DNA from: Rhodoplanes serenus
GTDB taxonomy: Bacteria; Pseudomonadota; Alphaproteobacteria; Rhizobiales; Xanthobacteraceae
DNA length: 52,733 nt
NCBI GenBank assembly: GCA_945893145.1
Contig: CAMDDZ010000036.1
Location: forward strand, 1 to 52,733
Direction of reading: 5' to 3'
A model generated the notes under the pieces. That model was not told where the DNA came from. It saw only the letters and a list, made by a program, of their open reading frames with translations, and did not search any database. This document shows positions 7,651 to 16,495 of the stretch, in pieces; position 1 is the stretch's first letter; every line of letters begins with the position of its first letter. The translations under genes were made by a program, and so were the position numbers.

Positions 7651-8850
7651 ATGGCATCCCCCAACAACGTCATCATCGTCGGCGCCGGCATCGGCGGCCT
7701 CGCAGCCGCGCTGTCGCTGCTCAAGCGCGGCGTCGATGTCGATCTCTACGAACAGGCGCCGGTGCTCAAAGAGGTCGGCGCCGGTATCCAGATCAGCTCG
7801 AACGGCACGCGCGTGCTCTATGCGCTCGGCCTCGAAGAGGCGCTCAAGCGTGTGCAGGTGCTGCCGTCGCGGCGCGTGATCCGGCACTGGAGCACGGGCG
7901 AGACCTGGAACTGGTTCGATCTCGGCGCGGTCACCGCCACGCGCTATGGCACGCCCCACGTCATGCTGCACCGCGCCGACCTGCACGACCTGCTGGCCGA
8001 AGGCGTGCGCGCGATCAAGCCGGATGCCATCCACCTCAACCGGCGGCTTGCCTCCGTCAGCCAGGATGACGGCGCGGCCGAAGCGCGCTTCGAGAGCGGC
8101 GACAGCGCGCGCGGCGCGTATCTGATCGGCGCCGACGGCATCCATTCCAAGGTGCGGCAATTCCTGTTCGGCGCCGACAAACCGCAATTCACCGGCGCGG
8201 TGGCGTGGCGCGGGCTGGTGCCGATGGAGAAGCTGCCGCCTCAGATTCAGGAGACGGTCGGAGTGAACTGGCTCGGGCCGCATGGCCACGTGCTGCACTA
8301 TCCGGTGCGGCGCGGCGAGATCATGAACTTCATCAGCTTCGTCGAGCGCAACGACTGGCAGGTCGAATCCTGGGTGACGCAGGGCACCCAGAACGAGCTC
8401 GCCAACGATTTCCGCGGCTGGCACGACGACGTGCACGCCATCATCCGCAACATCGACACGCCCTACAAATGGGCCATGATGGTGCGCGGTCCGATGGCCC
8501 GCTGGAGCGAGGGCCGCATGACGCTGCTCGGCGACGCCTGCCATCCGACGCTGCCGTTCCTCGGCCAGGGCGGCGTCATGTCGATCGAGGATGGCTACAT
8601 CGTCGCGGCGTGCCTGGTGAAATATTTCGGCGAACCCGCGACGGCGCTCAGCCGCTACGAGGACATCCGCCGCGAGCGCACCGCCACGGTGGTGCGCAAG
8701 TCCCACGAGAATCGCCGCTCGGCGTTCAGCCCCGCCCTCGCCGACAAGGGCGCGGTCGCCGTCGAGGTGGCGCGGGACTGGCAGCAGGAGCGGGTGCGCG
8801 AGCGTATGGAATGGCTCTATGCCTACGATGCGACGCAAGTCGCGGTCTGA
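7651..8850 (+). CDS. FAD-dependent aromatic hydroxylase (salicylate/3-hydroxybenzoate hydroxylase-like)
   Basis: A class A flavoprotein monooxygenase of 399 residues. The Rossmann motif is at the N-terminus (IIVGAGIGGLAAALSLLKRG), the DG motif is in YLIGADGIHSKVR, and the FAD ribityl motif GD is in LLGDACHPTLPFLGQGG. The family inserts one oxygen from O2 into an aromatic ring using NAD(P)H; the nearest known members act on salicylate or 3-hydroxybenzoate. The C-terminal RERMEWLYAYDA is typical of that subgroup. It is 5 bp downstream of a Bug receptor gene. The exact substrate cannot be read from the sequence. Confidence 0.88.
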   Translation: MASPNNVIIVGAGIGGLAAALSLLKRGVDVDLYEQAPVLKEVGAGIQISSNGTRVLYALGLEEALKRVQVLPSRRVIRHWSTGETWNWFDLGAVTATRYGTPHVMLHRADLHDLLAEGVRAIKPDAIHLNRRLASVSQDDGAAEARFESGDSARGAYLIGADGIHSKVRQFLFGADKPQFTGAVAWRGLVPMEKLPPQIQETVGVNWLGPHGHVLHYPVRRGEIMNFISFVERNDWQVESWVTQGTQNELANDFRGWHDDVHAIIRNIDTPYKWAMMVRGPMARWSEGRMTLLGDACHPTLPFLGQGGVMSIEDGYIVAACLVKYFGEPATALSRYEDIRRERTATVVRKSHENRRSAFSPALADKGAVAVEVARDWQQERVRERMEWLYAYDATQVAV

Positions 8851-8983
8851 TGAAGGAAAGTCGATCGAATTTTAGCGATCCGGTTATGACGCCGTTAAGC
8901 GCCGCCGGACGCCGCCCCTACCGATTAACGGCCCCGCATGGAAAAGCAGCGATCATTGCGCTCCGCCAAACACGGAGCGTGGA

Positions 8984-9523
8984 ATGTCCGGCGCCCTGGT
9001 CCTCGCCTATACGTGGCAGCAGTCCATCGTGCCCTTTGTGGTGGCCGGTGGAATCTTGATCTTCTCGCTGCTGATATCGCGCTCCACCGTGGTCAATCCG
9101 ACGCGTTTCCTCGGCGCGATCGCGGGCTGCGCCGTCGTGACCTGGATGGGCGCAAACATGATGACGTCGAGCACGCGGTTCGACGCGCAGGGCGTCACCG
9201 TCCAGGCTCCGATGCGTCCGCTCACGAGCCGTGGCTTCATCGCCTGGAAGGACATGGCGGTGGCCGAAATCGTTCCGTGCGGCTGGGATTCGCAAGGCTT
9301 GCGTCTCGTCTCGCGCACCGGCGCCGAGTTGGTGATCCCGTTGGATGATTTGTGGACGCGTGACGTTGCAGCGATTGTTGCCCGTGTTGCGGCACAATCG
9401 TCGGTCAAGATGATACCGGATGCCCAGACCCTGCTCGCAGCGGCGCGACGGATCGTTCCGAAGAGCCGTTCGCCCAAGCTCCAGGTCAGCGTCATTGCCG
9501 ACCGGCTCGCCGCAGCGCGGTAG
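8984..9523 (+). CDS. Hypothetical membrane protein, PH-like C-terminal region
   Basis: The 179-residue protein starts MSGALVLAYTWQQ, with GGAG 9 nt upstream. Two hydrophobic segments (about residues 13-29 and 38-56) form a short hairpin anchor. Residues 60-115 have alternating hydrophobic positions, including GFIAWKDMAVAEIVPCGWDSQGL split by turns, resembling bacterial PH-like (YcxB/PH_2 type) folds, in which a conserved Trp follows a hydrophobic strand. The remaining 60 residues are helical and basic. I do not know a function. It is 133 bp downstream of the hydroxylase on the same strand and convergent with the next Bug gene. Confidence 0.6.
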   Translation: MSGALVLAYTWQQSIVPFVVAGGILIFSLLISRSTVVNPTRFLGAIAGCAVVTWMGANMMTSSTRFDAQGVTVQAPMRPLTSRGFIAWKDMAVAEIVPCGWDSQGLRLVSRTGAELVIPLDDLWTRDVAAIVARVAAQSSVKMIPDAQTLLAAARRIVPKSRSPKLQVSVIADRLAAAR

Positions 9524-9538
9524 CCTGCACTGCGCCGA

Positions 9539-10504
9539 TCAGTCCGTCAGCTTGATGCCGGTCTGCTGAGCCAGCGCCGCCCACTGGCGCATGTCCTCGG
9601 TCAGCACGGCGCCGAACTCCTGCGCGCTCATCGGGCGCGCGTCGAGGCTAAGCTTGGCGAGCGATGCTTTCATGTCGGCCGTCTTCAGCCGCGCATTCAC
9701 CGTCGCGTTGAGCTTGGCGATGACGGGCGCAGGCGTGCCCGCCGGCGCCAGCAGGCCGTACCACACCGCGGTCGGGAACCCGTCCATCCCGGCCTCGCGC
9801 AATGTCGGCACGTCGGGAAGCTCAGGCCAGCGTTCGGCGCTGGCAACCGCGAGCGCGCGCAACTTGCTGGCCTGGATCTGCGGCAGCAGCAGCGACTTGG
9901 CGCTGGCGTGGATTTGGATCTGGCCGCCGATCACGTCGTTCATCGCCGGCGCCGCACCCCGATAGGGCACGAACAGGATGTTGGTGCCGCTTTTCACGCG
10001 GACGAATTCGAGCAGAAAGTGCGGCGAGATGCCGACGCCGCCGCCCGAACTGAGCTTGCCCGGATTGGCTTTTGCGTAAGCGACAAGCTCGGCAAGCGTC
10101 TTGGCCGGCACGGCAGGATTGATCACCAGCACGAGCGAGTCGGTGGCCACGGCCGCCACTGGCGCAAAATCGTTCGCGGCGTCGAAGTCGAGCTGCTTAT
10201 AGACCGCGGGCGTGATTGCGTTGTTGTTGGTGCCGCCGAGCAGCAGCGTGTAACCGTCCGGCGCAGACCGCGCGACCATCTTCATCGCCAGCCGGCCGCC
10301 TGCCCCGGGCTGGTTTTCGACAATCACGCTCTGGCCGAGGTCGGTCGAAAGCACCTGCGTGATCGAGCGCGCGACGATATCGGTCGGCCCGCCCGCCGGA
10401 TAAGGCACCAGGACTTTGATCGAGCGGTCGGGATAAGTCTGGGCCGAAGCAGCAGAGATACACGCGGCCAGCAAGACCGAAAATGCGAAAATTCTTCTCA
10501 CCAC
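9539..10504 (-). CDS. Bug-family (TctC) solute-binding protein
   Basis: The 321-residue protein has a signal peptide (IFAFSVLLAACISAASAQ) followed by TYPDRSIKVLVPYPAGGPTD, VIVENQPGAGG, APDGYTLLLGG, ANPGKLSSGGGVG and DVPTLREAGMDGFPTAVWYG, the full Bug signature. Translation starts at one of two adjacent GTG codons (10504 or 10501); GGGAGGAC lies just upstream, and its spacing fits the second better. Its partner at 10516 is upstream on the same strand with an 11-bp gap, so they form a two-receptor operon. Ligand unknown; probably a small organic or aromatic acid. Confidence 0.9.
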   Translation of the reverse strand: MVRRIFAFSVLLAACISAASAQTYPDRSIKVLVPYPAGGPTDIVARSITQVLSTDLGQSVIVENQPGAGGRLAMKMVARSAPDGYTLLLGGTNNNAITPAVYKQLDFDAANDFAPVAAVATDSLVLVINPAVPAKTLAELVAYAKANPGKLSSGGGVGISPHFLLEFVRVKSGTNILFVPYRGAAPAMNDVIGGQIQIHASAKSLLLPQIQASKLRALAVASAERWPELPDVPTLREAGMDGFPTAVWYGLLAPAGTPAPVIAKLNATVNARLKTADMKASLAKLSLDARPMSAQEFGAVLTEDMRQWAALAQQTGIKLTD

Positions 10505-10515
10505 GTCCTCCCGCC

Positions 10516-11505
10516 CTATTCGACCTTGACGTTGGCCGCCTTGATGATCGGCGTCCAGCGTGCGATTTCGCTTTTCACCAGCGCCAACAGCGGAGCTGGT
10601 CCGCGCTTGGGCTTCTCCGGTAGGTCGTTGCCGACGCTCAACAGACGCTTCCGCGTCGCTTCGTCATCGAGTGCTTTGTCGAGCGCGTTCGTCAGCGCGT
10701 CGATCACAGGCTTTGGCGTCGCCTTGGGCGCGAACAGCCCGTTCCAGGCTGACGCCTGGTATTCCGGCAAACCCGCCTCCGTCGTCGTCGGCACGTTCGG
10801 CATCACGGCATTGCGTATGGTCCCGGCGACCGCATAGACCTTGATCTTGCCGGCTTCGAATTGCGGCGCGGCAGTGACCGGATCGGCGCACATGTAGTCG
10901 ACCTGCCCAGCCACCAGCGCATTCATCGCGGGCCCGCCGCCGCCGAACGGCACCAGCGTCGGCTTCACGTTCAGGATCGAATTGAACATCAGGCAGGTGG
11001 TGAAGAAGATCGAACCGACGCCTGCGTGCGAATTGTTCAGCGTGGCAGCGTTCGCCTTCACGTAGGCTACGAACTCTTTCAGGTCTTTCGGCGGCAGATC
11101 CTTCCTGGCTGTGATCACGATCGGGAACGAGCTGACCATACCGATTGGCGCGAAATCCTCATCGGGCTTGTAGGCCAGATTAGGATAAAGCGCGACCGAA
11201 GCCGCATGCGTGCCCATCTGTCCCATCAGGATGGTGTAGCCGTCCGGATCGGCACGCATCGCCCGCGTCGAACCGACCGTGCCGCCTGCGCCCGAGATGT
11301 TTTGGACCACGACCTGCTGGCCGAGCGTCTGCGACATGTGATCCGCCACGATGCGGGCCGCAACGTCGGTGCCGCCGCCCGGCGGAAATGGCACGATCAG
11401 CGTGATGGGTCGCGCCGGATAGGCTTGCGCGTGAGCGAGCCGACCGGCTGAAAGTACAGCAGCGCCCGCTGCGAGTCGCAGGATGTGGCGGCGATGCAAC
11501 GCCAT
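10516..11505 (-). CDS. Bug-family (TctC) solute-binding protein
   Basis: 329 residues with an Arg-rich N-terminus and an Ala-rich signal (RHILRLAAGAAVLSAGRLAHAQ) that could be a Tat or Sec signal; only one Arg-Arg-containing variant (HRRH) is seen, so Sec is more likely. Bug landmarks follow: AYPARPITLIVPFPPGGGTD, VVVQNISGAGG, DPDGYTILMGQ, NVPTTTEAGLPEYQASAWNG. It starts at ATG 11505 with GAGGGGGA about 8 nt upstream. It is the first gene of a pair with the Bug gene at 9539. Residues 145-175 are more divergent than in the other three receptors, so its ligand may differ. Confidence 0.9.
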   Translation of the reverse strand: MALHRRHILRLAAGAAVLSAGRLAHAQAYPARPITLIVPFPPGGGTDVAARIVADHMSQTLGQQVVVQNISGAGGTVGSTRAMRADPDGYTILMGQMGTHAASVALYPNLAYKPDEDFAPIGMVSSFPIVITARKDLPPKDLKEFVAYVKANAATLNNSHAGVGSIFFTTCLMFNSILNVKPTLVPFGGGGPAMNALVAGQVDYMCADPVTAAPQFEAGKIKVYAVAGTIRNAVMPNVPTTTEAGLPEYQASAWNGLFAPKATPKPVIDALTNALDKALDDEATRKRLLSVGNDLPEKPKRGPAPLLALVKSEIARWTPIIKAANVKVE

Positions 11506-11824
11506 GGCGTGTTCCCCCTCGATGAGCGCGCCCGCGAAGATCGGCTTGCCGCGTTAAGCGTATGCCGTCGTTCCCAGGGCGGGCCGCCAGTTAGGCTACA
11601 CCAGTTGCCGGCGCATGGATGTGGAAAAGCCCTGGAAACGACTATTTTTCGCGGCGGACGCGGCCGGGCTGCGCGTTGTCCCGGCGCACATGGTTAACCG
11701 CACGTAATGAAGATTGCTCGATTGCAATAAGCAAATTTTGAAACATCCTCAGTAACTTCTGGTCCAATCGGCATTGCGAATAGAGCCCGCAATGGTGATC
11801 CAACCGACCGGATGTGAGGCATCA
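11506..11824. other. Divergent intergenic region, likely promoters
   Basis: This 319-bp gap lies between the start of the Bug operon (minus strand) and the start of the FecR gene (plus strand). The half nearest the FecR gene (about 11690-11790) is AT-rich compared with its surroundings, as expected for a promoter region, but I could not identify a -35/-10 pair with good spacing. No gene or repeat was seen. Confidence 0.4.
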
Positions 11825-12763
11825 ATGTTTGCCGTGACCAAGAACCATTTCGCATCGCTGCTGCTGGCGGTGTTCGTCGTACTCGGGGCGGGATCCGGCG
11901 CGATCGCGCAGGATCAGGACGCGCAATGGCGTGTCAGCAAGTCGTCCGGCGATGTCTGGGTCACCACCGAGGGCGCGCAGCCGGTTTCGCTTTCAGCCGA
12001 CGCGGTGCTCAAGTCCGGCGACAAGATTCGCACCGGTCAGAACGGCCGTGTGCTTCTGGTGCGCGGGCCGGAGAGCATGCTGATCTCGCCCAACACCATT
12101 GTCGGCATCCCGACCGCGGCGAAAGAGGGATTGTCCACCACCATCCTTCAGCAGGCTGGCTCGATCCTGCTCGACGTCGAGAAGCGTAACGTCCAGCACT
12201 TCGAGGTCGAGACGCCGTATCTCGCCGCTGTCGTGAAGGGCACCCAGTTCCGCGTCACCGTCAATCCTCTCGGCAGCAATGTCGAAGTGCTGCGCGGTCA
12301 GGTGCAAGTCACCGATTTCAAGACCGGCCAACATGCGCTGGTGAACAAGGACCAGATCGCGCGCGTCTCGTTGCAAGGGCCGTCCGGCTTGTCGCTGAGC
12401 GGCCTTGGCGCTCTGAACCCGGTGCAGCAGGGCACACCGCGCAACACCACGATCAACCCGATCATCGTGCCGCGCGACGGCTTCACCGCTCCGGCTGGCA
12501 CTCAGCCGCAGCGGACCCAGATGCCGGCGCCGCAGCGCCAGGTTCAATGGGCGCCGTCCAAGGACACGTCCACCGACAGCTGGTCCGGCGATCTCGTCAA
12601 CTGGGGCAAGGGCCTGTTCGGCATGACCAATGGCCGCAAGACCCGCGACGACAACATCACGCTGTTGCTGGCAATTCCGGGGGTCGTCGGCTTCTCGGTT
12701 GCGGTTGGCGCCGCCGTGATGCGCCGCCGGAACAAGGACAAGCAGAAGCCTGACGGCCGCTAA
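11825..12763 (+). CDS. FecR-domain periplasmic protein with C-terminal membrane anchor
   Basis: The start at ATG 11825 places a Sec signal peptide at the N-terminus (HFASLLLAVFVVLGAGSGAIAQ). Residues about 35-165 form a FecR domain: WRVSKSSGDVWV, VLKSGDKIRTGQNGRVLLV, an LLDVE block, then FEVETPYLAAVVKGTQFRV and VEVLRGQVQV. A Pro/Gln-rich linker follows and a hydrophobic segment near the C-terminus (LLLAIPGVVGFSVAVGAAV) ends in MRRRNKDKQKPDG, giving a single-pass anchor with a short basic cytoplasmic tail. Classical FecR proteins are anti-sigma factors, but this one has no N-terminal cytoplasmic anti-sigma part and no sigma-factor gene beside it. It is followed after 45 bp by a CHASE2 protein, a pairing seen in several Proteobacteria. 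Confidence 0.85.
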   Translation: MFAVTKNHFASLLLAVFVVLGAGSGAIAQDQDAQWRVSKSSGDVWVTTEGAQPVSLSADAVLKSGDKIRTGQNGRVLLVRGPESMLISPNTIVGIPTAAKEGLSTTILQQAGSILLDVEKRNVQHFEVETPYLAAVVKGTQFRVTVNPLGSNVEVLRGQVQVTDFKTGQHALVNKDQIARVSLQGPSGLSLSGLGALNPVQQGTPRNTTINPIIVPRDGFTAPAGTQPQRTQMPAPQRQVQWAPSKDTSTDSWSGDLVNWGKGLFGMTNGRKTRDDNITLLLAIPGVVGFSVAVGAAVMRRRNKDKQKPDGR

Positions 12764-12808
12764 CGGCCAGGGCACCTCGTAAGGCGCCGCCGCCCTCGCT
12801 CTCCGAAG

Positions 12809-15610
12809 GTGGCGGTGGGGGGCGGAGGGGTGAAGCAGTATCGACCGCATATTCTGGTTTCTTGCGTCCTGGCCATCATCATGTTGGCTGGGACGCATGG
12901 CGTTTTGCAGAACGCGCTGACCGACCTGCGGTTCGGCTGGTTTCCCCGCAAAGCCACCGGCGACATCGTTCTGGTCGCGATCGATTCCCCATCCATCGAA
13001 AAGATGAAAGTCTGGCCGTGGCCGCGGCAAATCCATGCCGACCTGATCGGCAAGCTTTCGAACGCCGGCGCAAGCGAAATCGTGTTCGACGTCGATTTCA
13101 GTTCGCCGTCCAATCCAGCGTCGGACCAAGCTTTCGTCGATGCGCTGAAAAAAGCCGGTGGATCGGTGGTGCTGCCGGCGTTCCAGCAATGGGTCAATGG
13201 CGCGAACGGCCGGACGCTCCACGTCAACCGGCCACTGCCGCAGTTCGATGAGAACGCGTGGTCGGCGATCGTCAATGTCGCCATCGAGCCCGACGGCCTG
13301 ATACGCCGCTATTCGTTCGGCGAAACAATCGGCGGCCGCTTCCTGCCCTCGATCGGCGCGCTGCTCGCCGGCAAGTATGAGGTCCACCAGGACCCACTGC
13401 GGATCGATTTCAGCATTCGCGCCGAATCGTTGCCGGCCGTTTCCTACGTGGACATCCTGCGCGGTGACCCCGCCGCCCTGCAAAGGGTCAAAGGCAAGAA
13501 GGTCGTCATCGGCGCGACCGCCATCGAACTCGGCGACCGATTCAGTGTGCCGAACGGCCGCATCGTTGCGGGGCCGGAGCTTCAAATCCTCGCCGCCGAG
13601 TCGATCCTGCAAGGCCGCGTGCTGCGGACCACCTCCAGCATCATCACGTTTGCGGGCCTTGGCTTCATCGCGCTGCTGATGGCGTGGTTGTGGCGCCGTC
13701 AGCCGGTCAGCATCCGCGTCGCGACCCTGGTCGGAATTTCCGCCGTGACCGAACTGGCCGCCCTCCTCCTACAGGTCAGCTTTGCCATCATCGTCGACAC
13801 GTCGCTGTGGCACGTCGCCATCGCGGCTTATCTGGCGGCGACCGCGCTCGACGAGATCGACTTCCGCGGCTTGCTCGGCGGCATCGCCGAGCGGCGCTTC
13901 CATCGCATTGCCATGTCGCTCGCTGACGGCCTGGTCTGCGCCGACCGCAACGGCCTGATAACGGTCTGGAATCCCGGTGCGCGGGCGATCTTCGGCTACG
14001 CACCGGAGGATATGATCGGCCAGTCGCTCGATCGGATTTGCGCGCTCAACAGCGACGCAGACAAATCGAAGCCGTTCTCGATCACGCAACTGCCGCTCGG
14101 CTGGCCGCATGAGTCCGGCAGCAAGCTCATGGAGTTGCAAGGCCGCCGCAAGAACGGTGAGCGGTTCCCGCTCGAAGCCTCGTTCTCCAAATGGGAGGGC
14201 GTCGATGGCTTCCAGTACGGCGCGGTGATGCGCGATATTTCCGACCGCAAGCGCGAAGCGGAACGCATCCTCTATCTCGCCGAGCACGATACGCTGACCG
14301 GGCTCGCCAATCGCCACGCGCTGTACCAGAACCTGAACGCCACTCTCACCACGGCGAGAGCCGATCAGAGCAAGGTTGCGCTCTTGGTGCTCGACCTCGA
14401 CAAATTCAAGCAGATCAACGATACGCACGGCCATGCTTGCGGCGACCAGTTGCTCTGCAGCGTCGCCCAGCGCCTCAACAGCCTGACCGAGGACATCGGT
14501 CTCGTGGCGCGCCTGAGCGGTGACGAGTTCGCCATCGTGATCAGCGGCCTGGACGCCGCCGAGCGCGCGGAAAAACTTTCGCAACGGATGTCGCTCGCCT
14601 TTCGTAAGCTCGCTTTTTTCCTCGGCGAGCGCGAGATTCGCATCAATCTCAGCATCGGCGTCGCGCTCTATCCCGACTATGGCGCGACGGCCGACGAGCT
14701 GTTCGGCAACGCCGACCTAGCGCTCTATCGCGCCAAAGCCGCGGGGCGCGGCCGGCACGTGTTCTTCGAGCGCACCATCCGCGACGAGATGGAAGCGCGT
14801 GTGTTGCTGGAGGCTGAGCTCGCCCGCGCGGTCGAGAACAAGGAGCTGGAGCTGTTCTATCAGCCCCAGGTCGGCCTGAAAGACGCCAAGCTCGCCGGCG
14901 CGGAGGCGCTCATCCGCTGGCGGCACCCGCATCGCGGGTTGGTGTCGCCCGCCGAATTCATGCCGGTGGTCAATGCGTCCGCAATCTCAGGGCGTATCGC
15001 GCAATGGGTCATCGACACCGCCTGCCGGCAAGGCCAGGAATGGCGGCAGAAAGGCCATGACGTCCGGCTCGGCGTCAATCTCTCGCCGTCCCAGCTTCAG
15101 ACCGGGGGACTGGCAGACACGATCGCGCGGGTGCTGAGCGACACTGGGTTTGCGCCGGAGCTGCTCGAGCTTGAAGTCACGGAAAACATCCTGCTGGACG
15201 ACGATGACACCGCGCGCGACACGTTCCGCCGCATTCAGGCTCTCGGCGTGCATATCTCGTTCGACGACTTTGGCACCGGCTACGCCAGCTTGACCTATCT
15301 CAAGAAGTTCTCGCTCGACGGGCTGAAGATCGACAAATCATTCGTCCGCGATCTGCGCGCGAATTCGGATGACGCCGCGATCGTCGGCTGCACCATCAGC
15401 CTCGGCAAGTTGCTCGGCCTGCGCGTCATCGCGGAAGGCATCGAGAGCGCGGCCACGGCCGACCTGCTGCAAACGATGGGCTGCGAAGAAGGCCAGGGCT
15501 TTTATTTCGGCGCGCCCATGCCGGCCGAGGAATTCGAGCGGCGGATGCTCACCAATCACGAGCATCCCGGCGACGGCGCTGTGCCGGAACCGGCGGCGAC
15601 TGCGGCCTAG
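12809..15610 (+). CDS. CHASE2-PAS-GGDEF-EAL c-di-GMP signalling protein
   Basis: Domains in order over 933 residues: a membrane helix (about 12-32); an extracytoplasmic CHASE2 sensor (about 35-270; DIVLVAIDSPSIEKM, VFDVDFSS); three membrane helices (about 275-345); a PAS domain (about 365-475); GGDEF (about 485-650); EAL (about 670-920). The GGDEF signature is SGDEF (Ser570), and the I-site RxxD is absent (EDIG at that position), so cyclase activity is doubtful or uninhibited. The EAL domain keeps EALIRW (Glu699), DDFGTGYASL, LKIDKSFV and EGIES, so phosphodiesterase activity is likely. Several GTG starts are possible (12809, 12815, 12830); none has ideal spacing. It probably works with the FecR protein 45 bp upstream, whose periplasmic domain could contact CHASE2. 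Confidence 0.92.
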   Translation: MAVGGGGVKQYRPHILVSCVLAIIMLAGTHGVLQNALTDLRFGWFPRKATGDIVLVAIDSPSIEKMKVWPWPRQIHADLIGKLSNAGASEIVFDVDFSSPSNPASDQAFVDALKKAGGSVVLPAFQQWVNGANGRTLHVNRPLPQFDENAWSAIVNVAIEPDGLIRRYSFGETIGGRFLPSIGALLAGKYEVHQDPLRIDFSIRAESLPAVSYVDILRGDPAALQRVKGKKVVIGATAIELGDRFSVPNGRIVAGPELQILAAESILQGRVLRTTSSIITFAGLGFIALLMAWLWRRQPVSIRVATLVGISAVTELAALLLQVSFAIIVDTSLWHVAIAAYLAATALDEIDFRGLLGGIAERRFHRIAMSLADGLVCADRNGLITVWNPGARAIFGYAPEDMIGQSLDRICALNSDADKSKPFSITQLPLGWPHESGSKLMELQGRRKNGERFPLEASFSKWEGVDGFQYGAVMRDISDRKREAERILYLAEHDTLTGLANRHALYQNLNATLTTARADQSKVALLVLDLDKFKQINDTHGHACGDQLLCSVAQRLNSLTEDIGLVARLSGDEFAIVISGLDAAERAEKLSQRMSLAFRKLAFFLGEREIRINLSIGVALYPDYGATADELFGNADLALYRAKAAGRGRHVFFERTIRDEMEARVLLEAELARAVENKELELFYQPQVGLKDAKLAGAEALIRWRHPHRGLVSPAEFMPVVNASAISGRIAQWVIDTACRQGQEWRQKGHDVRLGVNLSPSQLQTGGLADTIARVLSDTGFAPELLELEVTENILLDDDDTARDTFRRIQALGVHISFDDFGTGYASLTYLKKFSLDGLKIDKSFVRDLRANSDDAAIVGCTISLGKLLGLRVIAEGIESAATADLLQTMGCEEGQGFYFGAPMPAEEFERRMLTNHEHPGDGAVPEPAATAA

Positions 15611-15633
15611 AACTTGAGGTCACTCTGAAACGA

Positions 15634-15661
15634 AAAAGCCCGGCGTTACCGCCGGGCTTTT
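15634..15661. terminator. Bidirectional intrinsic terminator
   Basis: A perfect 12-bp stem, aaaagcccggcg / cgccgggctttt with loop ttac, lies between the convergent CHASE2 gene and carD gene. A-rich and T-rich flanks allow it to end transcription from both sides. Confidence 0.85.
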
Positions 15662-15683
15662 GCAATTCGCGATGAGGGGCTGA

Positions 15684-16256
15684 TTAAGCCGCCTCTTCCT
15701 CGACCACCTCTTCGGCGGCGTCGGCGGGCTTCGGACCGCGCCGCGGACCCTTGGCAAGCGCCGCCTCGATCTCCTTGACGGCTTCCGTCTCGGTGACGTG
15801 CTGCACGGCCGCGATCTCGCGGGACAACCGGTCAAGGGCGGCTTCGTAAAGCTGCCGCTCGGAATAGGACTGCTCGGGCTGGCTGTCCGAACGGAACAGG
15901 TCGCGCACGACCTCGGCGATCGCAACGATGTCGCCGGAATTGATCTTTGCTTCGTACTCCTGCGCACGGCGCGACCACATGGTGCGCTTGATGCGGGCAC
16001 GGCCCTTCAGCGTCTCAAGCGCGCGCTTGACCAGGCCGCCCTCGGCGAGCTTACGCATGCCGACCGCCGCGATCTTGGCGGTGGGGACCCGCAGCGTCAT
16101 CTTGTCCTTGATGAAGCTGATGACGAACAGTTCGAGCTTGGCGCCGGCCACCTCTTGTTCCTCGATGGCGACGATCTGACCGACCCCATGGGCCGGATAA
16201 ACGATGAATTCGGTAGTCTTGAAGCCTTGGCGTTGGGTGGTCTTTTTGGGGGTCAT
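15684..16256 (-). CDS. carD: CarD family transcriptional regulator
   Basis: CarD-type proteins bind the RNA polymerase beta subunit through an N-terminal Tudor-like (RID) domain and stabilise open promoter complexes. Here FIVYPAHGVGQIVAIEEQEV begins that domain (about residue 14), followed by LRVPTAKIAAVGMRKL. The C-terminal helical DNA-binding half has the typical WSRRAQEYEAKINSGD and SERQLYEAALDRLSREIA. It ends in an acidic tail (AAEEVVEEEAA). I place the start at ATG 16256 (190 residues), with AAGGAG upstream, matching family length; the frame stays open to a GTG at 16439, which would add about 61 Lys/Arg/Gly-rich residues. Confidence 0.88.
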   Translation of the reverse strand: MTPKKTTQRQGFKTTEFIVYPAHGVGQIVAIEEQEVAGAKLELFVISFIKDKMTLRVPTAKIAAVGMRKLAEGGLVKRALETLKGRARIKRTMWSRRAQEYEAKINSGDIVAIAEVVRDLFRSDSQPEQSYSERQLYEAALDRLSREIAAVQHVTETEAVKEIEAALAKGPRRGPKPADAAEEVVEEEAA

Positions 16257-16495
16257 TCCCGGTGCTGCTCCTTGCTCTGGCTTGCGACGGCCGAGCGCTT
16301 TGGCCACGATAGCCCCGCGGTGGCCATTGCCCCGCGAAGCCTGCGAATTGCGCCGGTGTGACCCGGCAGCGGTATTCTTTGCCCGCCGGTCGTTGCCGGA
16401 GGAGCCCTTCTTGGCCTTTTGACGCATCTTCCCTGCCACAGCTTATGCGTGTACGAGACACGCCCCTAACGTGGGTTTATTTGGTATTTTTCCGG

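Noticed and set aside
11825..12763. FecR protein as an anti-sigma factor of an iron-uptake system
   Set aside because: No ECF sigma factor or TonB receptor gene is adjacent, and the protein has a signal peptide and C-terminal anchor rather than an N-terminal cytoplasmic domain.
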